The translations under genes and the position numbers were made by a program. Source: a bacterium (GTDB lineage Bacteria; Latescibacterota; UBA2968). Taken from it: DNA of 10,020 nt. Of this stretch, positions 6,081-10,020 are shown one piece after another. Position 1 is the first letter of the stretch, and the number at the start of each line of letters is the position of its first letter. Below the pieces are notes generated by a model that was not told the origin of the DNA, searched no databases, and saw only the letters and a program-made list of their open reading frames with translations. The DNA lies in NCBI GenBank assembly GCA_027296045.1, contig JAPUJS010000400.1, positions 1-10,020 on the forward strand, read 5' to 3'.

Positions 6081-6109
6081 ATTATATAACTTGGACAAAA
6101 ACCAAGCAA
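6081..6109 (-). promoter_or_regulatory. Promoter for the 49-aa gene and the receiver gene
   Basis: On the minus strand TTGCTT (6104-6109) and a perfect TATAAT (6081-6086) are spaced by 17 bp. Transcription would start near 6074, about 59 bases before the GTG at 6015. The -35 box lies only eight bases past the vapC stop. Confidence 0.65.
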
Positions 6110-6116
6110 TAACAAA

Positions 6117-6500
6117 TTATATTCGGGGTATTTGTGGCAAATGATGAAAATGTTGATCGCGTGAAAAAAGCGTCAGATTATTTTCCATAACCAGAGCCGC
6201 GATCCAGATATCGTTGGTAGGAATGGGTGTGCCCTGCTGACGCAATTGATAGAAAATTTGCGCGTAGTGGCGGGTAGTTTGATCGGTAGGATAGAGCATA
6301 GAAACACGCGGGCTATTGAGAAAGCGTGTAAGAATCCGCTCATTTTCACGGGCTTTTGTACCACACAGAAACCCTGCCCTCAGTTCCGCCAACGTGACAT
6401 GAGGCAGAAAAATGCGATCGGCAATCTGCACCTGATCCACAGCCACTGAATCGTTGGCGCAAAAATCGCGATATCGATTGGTATCCATGGCGATGTTCAT
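6117..6500 (-). CDS. vapC: VapC toxin, PIN-domain ribonuclease
   Basis: The 127-residue protein has the four acidic residues of a PIN nuclease: Asp6 (AMDTNRY), Glu39 (TLAELRAG), Asp97 (PTNDIWIAA) and Asp115 (LFSRDQHF). These bind the metal ions used to cut RNA; VapC enzymes usually cleave tRNA or rRNA, but the target here cannot be read from sequence. Length and motif order are normal and nothing looks broken. Its ATG overlaps the vapB stop as ATGA, so the two are translationally coupled. VapB binding blocks the active site and the complex represses the operon, as is usual in the family. Confidence 0.95.
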   Translation of the reverse strand: MNIAMDTNRYRDFCANDSVAVDQVQIADRIFLPHVTLAELRAGFLCGTKARENERILTRFLNSPRVSMLYPTDQTTRHYAQIFYQLRQQGTPIPTNDIWIAALVMENNLTLFSRDQHFHHLPQIPRI

Positions 6501-6754
6501 TGCCAGAGGTCCTGATCGATCTGATCCATATCCTGAATGGCTTTGTCAAACTCAGGATCATCAACCCAGGTGCCTGCCAAATCATCTAAATCATGATAGC
6601 GAATGGGGTTCCCAGTAAGTCCCAGGCCACGTTCCAACATCTCAATGGCCACAGTATTGAGACTGCGCCCCTCTTCGCGAGCCCGCTGCCTCAGTGCCTC
6701 ATCAATCTGGGAGGGCACTTGCCGTATCGTATATTGCACTCGACTCTTTTCCAT
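6497..6754 (-). CDS. vapB: VapB-type antitoxin, ribbon-helix-helix
   Basis: The start is taken as the ATG at 6754, giving 85 residues. An earlier in-frame ATG at 6784 lies inside the promoter spacer and could not be on the mRNA. Residues about 4-44 (VQYTIRQVPSQIDEALRQRA, then EEGRSLNTVAIEMLERGL) form a ribbon-helix-helix DNA-binding domain. The acidic tail (about 52-85, with DDLAGTWVDDPEFD) is the usual toxin-wrapping segment. No Shine-Dalgarno site precedes the ATG, and the -10 box ends six bases upstream, so the mRNA is predicted to be leaderless. The gene overlaps vapC by four bases. Confidence 0.93.
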   Translation of the reverse strand: MEKSRVQYTIRQVPSQIDEALRQRAREEGRSLNTVAIEMLERGLGLTGNPIRYHDLDDLAGTWVDDPEFDKAIQDMDQIDQDLWQ

Positions 6755-6785
6755 GCCTGCAATATAGGCAACTAATGCAGGCATG
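6752..6785. promoter_or_regulatory. Perfect 10-bp inverted repeat, vapBC operator
   Basis: CATGCCTGCA (6752-6761) and TGCAGGCATG (6776-6785) are perfect inverted repeats around a 14-base centre. One arm covers the start codon and the edge of the -10 box, the other touches the -35 box, so a VapB or VapBC complex bound here would shut the promoter. Confidence 0.8.
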
Positions 6786-6789
6786 TCAA
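6761..6789 (-). promoter_or_regulatory. vapBC promoter giving a leaderless mRNA
   Basis: On the minus strand a perfect TTGACA (6784-6789) and TATATT (6761-6766, 5 of 6) are spaced by 17 bp. The expected start, seven bases after the -10 box, is the A of the vapB ATG at 6754. Confidence 0.8.
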
Positions 6790-6829
6790 GAAACCTAACC
6801 TCGATCCTTCAACCTCCCCGCAACCGCCG

Positions 6830-6845
6830 TTCCTTACACAAGGAA
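6830..6845 (+). promoter_or_regulatory. Small hairpin over the GDPD ribosome site
   Basis: TTCCTT (6830-6835) and AAGGAA (6840-6845) form a 6-bp stem with a four-base loop. The right arm contains the only AGGA before the gene at 6857, so folding would hide the ribosome site. Confidence 0.35.
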
Positions 6846-6856
6846 AAATAGTAACG

Positions 6857-7630
6857 ATGGCATTGAATACACATCCACGAATGATTATTGCACATCGAGG
6901 CGGCGTTGTGGATGCAGAACATTCGGAAAACAGTTTTAAAGCACTCCAGGAAGCCATTCTCAAAGGATATACGCACGTAGAAATCGATGCACGAATCACT
7001 GCGGACGGGCACGTAGTATGTTTTCACCATGATGAGTTGATGGAAGAAGCGGGCATGGAAGGAAAAATTTCGGACAAGCCAAGAGATGAAATCACAGACA
7101 TTGTCTTGACAAGGTCAGGAGAAAAAATACCGACCTTTGAAGCTTATTGCGCCCGGTGCGCTGGCTACATAGATGTGATGATCGACCTCAAAGGGTGTGA
7201 AGATAAACACATCGATTCATATGCCAGTGAAATCGAAACAACACTGACAAAACATAATTTGATTCAAAACGCACTCATACTCATAAACCGCGTTCCAAAA
7301 AACAATCAGGATAAAATAGCCCTGCGTTTTCTGGGCAAAATCAAACTCTCATGGCGCGAACCCTTAAAAAAGACCCAACAGGCAGCAAGCCAGGATTCTG
7401 ATTTTCCAAGCAGACACTATGTATTTAATCACGGAATTGATTTCACAGCGCAAGAAGTGGAAGGATTTCATGAATTGGGATTGGATGTGATTGTCAGCAT
7501 AAATACGGAACATTATGTCTCAGGGGATCCCCAGAAACGAGGGACTGAACACATACAGCAAATGTTGGAATTTGGCGTCGACGGTTTTCAAATTGATTCC
7601 TGTTACGATCACGCGTTGTTTGATAAATAA
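6857..7630 (+). CDS. Glycerophosphodiester phosphodiesterase family protein
   Basis: The 257-residue TIM-barrel protein has the GDPD signature. His13-Arg14-Gly15 (IIAHRGG) is followed by Glu24-Asn25 (HSENSF), Glu42 and Asp44 (HVEIDARITADGHVV) and His57 (CFHHDEL). IPTFEAY (91-97) and IDLKG (109-113) follow, the latter with Asp where many members have Glu. The barrel closes with FGVDGFQIDS. The family hydrolyses glycerophosphodiesters from phospholipids to glycerol-3-phosphate and an alcohol. No signal peptide is seen, so it is cytoplasmic. The ATG lies 12 bases after AGGA, a long spacing. Codons are more AT-rich than in most neighbours, which hints at a different origin. It is divergent from vapBC and ends at a strong terminator. 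Confidence 0.88.
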   Translation: MALNTHPRMIIAHRGGVVDAEHSENSFKALQEAILKGYTHVEIDARITADGHVVCFHHDELMEEAGMEGKISDKPRDEITDIVLTRSGEKIPTFEAYCARCAGYIDVMIDLKGCEDKHIDSYASEIETTLTKHNLIQNALILINRVPKNNQDKIALRFLGKIKLSWREPLKKTQQAASQDSDFPSRHYVFNHGIDFTAQEVEGFHELGLDVIVSINTEHYVSGDPQKRGTEHIQQMLEFGVDGFQIDSCYDHALFDK

Positions 7631-7775
7631 TCAACTATTGGCCTGCACGGGGGGCAGCCGGATCGGTTCCACCAATCTGACCGAGCGCCAAAAACGTATT
7701 CTGTCCCCTGCGTCGGTCCACAACCGGGTGGATGTTAAAGCGAACATTTGAAGATGGCAAAATCTGAAACGCACG

Positions 7776-7818
7776 CCTCAGAAATCTGAAAAACTCCAGA
7801 TTTCTGAGGAATTTTTTT
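7776..7818 (+). terminator. Strong intrinsic terminator after the GDPD gene
   Basis: CCTCAGAAATCTG (7776-7788) pairs perfectly with CAGATTTCTGAGG (7797-7809) across eight bases and is followed by AA and T7. It isolates the next promoter from upstream transcription. Confidence 0.92.
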
Positions 7819-7889
7819 GTCTATTAAAAAATTAATATCCCCATGAAAATTATCAAAATATTGTTTATAAATAAATTATCGTCTCACAT

Positions 7890-7952
7890 AGCTTGCAGGT
7901 TTACCACTGGCACACCAATTGCAATAATGAGGCAATGAATTCTTCGCAAGCT
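7890..7952. repeat. Inverted repeat flanking the sigma-54 promoter
   Basis: AGCTTGC (7890-7896) and GCAAGCT (7946-7952) are perfect inverted repeats 49 bases apart on each side of the promoter at 7908-7923. They may be two half-sites of a regulator, or chance. Confidence 0.35.
7908..7923 (+). promoter_or_regulatory. Sigma-54 (RpoN) promoter of the lipoprotein gene
   Basis: TGGCAC, five bases, then TTGCA matches the RpoN consensus TGGCACR-N4-TTGCW at every fixed base, with the -24 GG (7909-7910) and -12 GC (7921-7922) exactly 12 bases apart. Transcription would start near 7934, about 47 bases before the ATG at 7981. Such promoters need an AAA+ enhancer-binding activator; none is encoded in the window. 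Confidence 0.8.
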
Positions 7953-7980
7953 GTTTTACATCCATAAAGGAGATCGAACG

Positions 7981-9153
7981 ATGAAACATATTCTGTATGC
8001 CGCAATCGGCGTGGCCTTTTTTTTGGTGGGCTGCGGGAGCGACAACATCACCGGTTCACCACCTTTGGAAGACAATAGATCCGACCTGACCCAGAGCGAT
8101 CAGAGCACCGGCACCGTTGAAAACCCGACCCCCAATACGCCCCCCGGAGGGGGGCCAGGGATTGCGCCTTACGATCCAGTTAGCGACTATCAGAGCCTGA
8201 TCGTGCGCCTGCAAATCTCAGGTGCCACCGTCGAGACGGCCGGCGAAGTCTCACAGCCCTTCTTCTCGGTCAAAGGCCAGGCAATCACAGTCAACGGGAC
8301 CGCCGTGCAGGTCTTCGAGTTTGCAGACGCGGCGGCGGCCAAAGCCGAAGCTTTACGGGTACCCCAAGACGGCAGATCCTTCGACACCCTTATGATCACC
8401 TGGATCGGCACCCCCCGCTTCTATGCAGCAGGCAGGGTGATCATCCTTTATGTTGGTGATGACAAAGATGTAGTTGACACTCTGGAAACCGTGCTGAGCC
8501 GGCCCTTTGCCGGAGGGGACCGTCCGGTTAACGGCAACCCAGAGCCTCTCCCTCCAATCCCCATTGATCCGCCGGGGGGCAAAGTCGATGGCCAGGGCTC
8601 TACAACTGGTTTTCCGACGCCGATCGGAATAACCGACGGCCAGGTACAGAACGGGGGGGACCAGACCCCCGGTCATGTCGCCGTACCCATCGGCGAATAT
8701 CCCGATGATGTGGGCCCTGTAGACGACCCCCGGGATTTGCCACCAGGAGCCGAACCGATTGTTGATGTTTCGCCGCCCATCGCGATAGACCCCATACCGG
8801 ACAGACCTGCCAATAATTCGGGCGTGATAGATGAGCCACTCCCAACGGTCCGGAAAGTGGACATCCGAGGTACCGTCTCAACCATCCGGGAGGCCGATGC
8901 AAAACGCAAAACCAGGGGCATCATAGCCACGGTCCTGATCGAAGGCCCGGTCACAGAGGACACCATCGTCGACAAAGCGATCGTGACCATCACGCGTGAA
9001 ACCCGCATCTATGAACAGAACGGCCAGAACCGCCGAGAGGTCAGCGTCGATGCCCTGAAAACCGGACTGCGTGCTCAGGCCCTCTTCACCGGCCCCGTCA
9101 TGGAATCTTATCCCGTTCAGGCCACCGCATCCGAGATTGTCATTTTGAAATAG
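7981..9153 (+). CDS. Two-domain outer-membrane-type lipoprotein
   Basis: AGGAG lies eight bases before the ATG. The 390-residue product has a lipoprotein signal ending in the lipobox LVGC (Cys18); Gly at +2 suggests export to the outer membrane. A low-complexity Ser/Thr/Pro/Gly spacer follows (to about 65). The first domain (about 66-176) runs from SDYQSLIVRLQISGATVE through VFEFADAAAAKAEALRV to GRVIILYVGDD, a pattern I associate with unnamed domains of exported proteins. A Pro/Gly/Asp-rich linker (about 178-288) joins it to a small beta-barrel-like domain (about 291-390) with VDIRGTVSTI, GIIATVLIEG, AIVTITRETRIY and FTGPVMESYPVQATASEIVIL, recalling DUF3221/YobA-type proteins. The function is unknown. 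Expression should follow the sigma-54 promoter upstream. Confidence 0.8.
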   Translation: MKHILYAAIGVAFFLVGCGSDNITGSPPLEDNRSDLTQSDQSTGTVENPTPNTPPGGGPGIAPYDPVSDYQSLIVRLQISGATVETAGEVSQPFFSVKGQAITVNGTAVQVFEFADAAAAKAEALRVPQDGRSFDTLMITWIGTPRFYAAGRVIILYVGDDKDVVDTLETVLSRPFAGGDRPVNGNPEPLPPIPIDPPGGKVDGQGSTTGFPTPIGITDGQVQNGGDQTPGHVAVPIGEYPDDVGPVDDPRDLPPGAEPIVDVSPPIAIDPIPDRPANNSGVIDEPLPTVRKVDIRGTVSTIREADAKRKTRGIIATVLIEGPVTEDTIVDKAIVTITRETRIYEQNGQNRREVSVDALKTGLRAQALFTGPVMESYPVQATASEIVILK

Positions 9154-9209
9154 CAAAATACATCCTTGGTTCCGCTCTGGGATACCCGAGTATTGACGAC
9201 AGAATATGG

Positions 9210-9244
9210 AAAAAGAAAGCCCCGGCGAGGTGGGACGCCGGGGC
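9210..9244 (-). terminator. Intrinsic terminator of the histidine kinase gene
   Basis: GCCCCGGCG (9219-9227) pairs perfectly with CGCCGGGGC (9236-9244) across an eight-base loop. On the minus strand the stem is followed by TTTCTTTTT; on the plus strand there is no T-tract. It sits 51 bases past the kinase stop. Confidence 0.85.
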
Positions 9245-9295
9245 CTGTCGTTGCTGGGAACGGATGCAATCCTACCGGAACAGAATTTCACTGCG

Positions 9296-10020
9296 TCAGC
9301 GTGCCTCCTCACCTGCCTGAGTCAACTCCACAATTCTGTCAAACCGAAAATTGTGAACCAGATCCGTCAGCTCCCTGGCCAGGTCTGCGTGCTCTATTTC
9401 AATCTGCTGCAGAAGCGCCACAACCGCCTCGGCATCCGCTTGACTCGCCGCGTCTAGCAGTTTGGACCTCCAGTCCGCCGGGAGCACAGACAGGGCTTCC
9501 GGCGTCAACATCTCTCTCGATGCCGATTCCGAATCGCTCGAAGCCATCTGATTGATTTCCTCCAAGACGGCTTTAATCCCGGCCATATCAAACTGACGGG
9601 CCAATGTACTCAGATGCTCGACCAGATCCGGCGCTTCCTCCCTTAACCTGTCCAGCACATTCCGCAGTTTCGTAATATTGTGCTCGTCTACCGCCGACAC
9701 CAGGCTCGAATACAGATCCGAAGGCAACTCGATCTCTTTCCAATCCGCTTCCGCAGGGCGTGTCAAACTATCCTCCGTTTGGGCCAGCGTCGCACTCCTG
9801 TCAACTTCCTCCTGCGCCACGCCCGCCCCCAGATCCTCGGCCAGCTCGATCTGCACATCGAACTTAAAGATGGTGCCCTGTCCCACCTGGCTGCTGAGGG
9901 TGATCTCCCCATCCATCAAACGAACATACTGCTGGCTGATGGGCAAGCCCAGCCCGAGCCCTTCCTGGGCAAGATAGCCGACATCGGGCTGCACAAAAGA
10001 TTCGAACAGGTTCTCCATAT
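9296..10020 (-). CDS. Histidine kinase C-terminus with two helical modules (partial)
   Basis: The gene runs off the right edge; the first visible Met is inside the ATPase domain and is not the start. Visible residues 3-54 are the end of a HATPase domain: the F-box (NLFESFVQ), the G2 box (GLGLGLPISQQYVRLMDGEI) and the closing strand (GQGTIFKFDVQIEL). After an acidic linker (about 60-95) two similar helical segments follow, at about 98-154 (LPSDLYSSLVSAV onward) and 179-234 (LPADWRSKLLDAA onward). Both carry the pattern LP-x4-L...L-x2-I/L-x-E...L...F-D-x2-I. Such modules are seen at the ends of hybrid kinases, usually after a receiver domain; no receiver is visible here. The G2-box sequence resembles hybrid BarA-type kinases. 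The sensor and His-acceptor parts lie outside the window. Confidence 0.88.
   Translation of the reverse strand, partial: MENLFESFVQPDVGYLAQEGLGLGLPISQQYVRLMDGEITLSSQVGQGTIFKFDVQIELAEDLGAGVAQEEVDRSATLAQTEDSLTRPAEADWKEIELPSDLYSSLVSAVDEHNITKLRNVLDRLREEAPDLVEHLSTLARQFDMAGIKAVLEEINQMASSDSESASREMLTPEALSVLPADWRSKLLDAASQADAEAVVALLQQIEIEHADLARELTDLVHNFRFDRIVELTQAGEEAR

Larger units (their letters stand above)
7631..7980. other. 350-bp intergenic region
   Basis: The first 145 bases (7631-7775) hold no supported gene. A plus-strand frame reading GSTNLTERQKRIL has no start of its own there and stops at 7751. After the terminator at 7776-7818 comes a very AT-rich stretch (about 7819-7880) suited to DNA bending or activator binding, then the sigma-54-type promoter and the leader of the lipoprotein gene. 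Confidence 0.6.

Noticed and set aside
6755..6784. Longer vapB start at 6784
   Set aside because: This ATG overlaps the -35 box and lies upstream of the expected transcription start, so it would not be on the mRNA.
7650..7751. Plus-strand frame reading GSTNLTERQKRIL as a gene remnant
   Set aside because: The stretch recalls helix-turn-helix starts only loosely, has no start or ribosome site, and is too short to assign.

Overview
The window comes from the chromosome of a diderm (Gram-negative type) bacterium of intermediate GC content, probably from a poorly cultured lineage. The evidence is a lipobox-bearing lipoprotein, a DUF502 membrane protein, bacterial sigma-70-like and sigma-54 promoter motifs, strong Shine-Dalgarno sites and a VapBC module. 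I cannot name the phylum. The region is dense with small proteins; several are under 100 residues and were placed mainly by ribosome binding sites, promoters and terminators.

Left part (1-2120). A promoter, a leader hairpin and a DUF502 membrane protein come first. The best ribosome site of that gene lies on an ATG in a different frame, joined to it by an in-frame A_AAA_AAA heptamer. Facing it, and overlapping its tail by 107 bp, is a small membrane-anchored protein with a ribbon-helix-helix-like tail. Next come a single-TM coiled-coil protein (+), a bidirectional terminator, and a minus-strand pair of tiny genes (35 and 49 aa) behind a near-consensus promoter.

Middle (2039-5193). A secreted SUMF1/FGE-fold protein is driven by a promoter whose spacer holds a 17-bp palindrome. 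Convergent to it is a three-gene minus-strand operon: a membrane-anchored coiled-coil FGE-fold protein, a divergent GroES-like (Cpn10) protein without groEL, and a two-TM small protein. Neither FGE-fold protein has the catalytic Cys pair of true formylglycine-generating enzymes. Upstream is a small SH3-like protein with its own terminator.

Right part (5273-10020). A stand-alone receiver-domain protein is preceded by a hidden GTG-started 49-aa gene and a promoter. Then comes a VapBC toxin-antitoxin module whose promoter sits inside a perfect 10-bp inverted repeat and would give a leaderless mRNA. Divergent to it is a glycerophosphodiester phosphodiesterase-like gene ending in a strong terminator. 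A consensus sigma-54 promoter motif then precedes a 390-aa lipoprotein with two domains joined by a Pro/Gly/Asp-rich linker. The window ends inside a minus-strand histidine kinase that has two copies of a helical module directly after its ATPase domain.

The clearest working units are the VapBC module, the FGE-fold/Cpn10/membrane operon, the small-protein pair, and the sigma-54-controlled lipoprotein. The Cpn10 operon and the recoding-like 5' end of the DUF502 gene are the best candidates for something undescribed.
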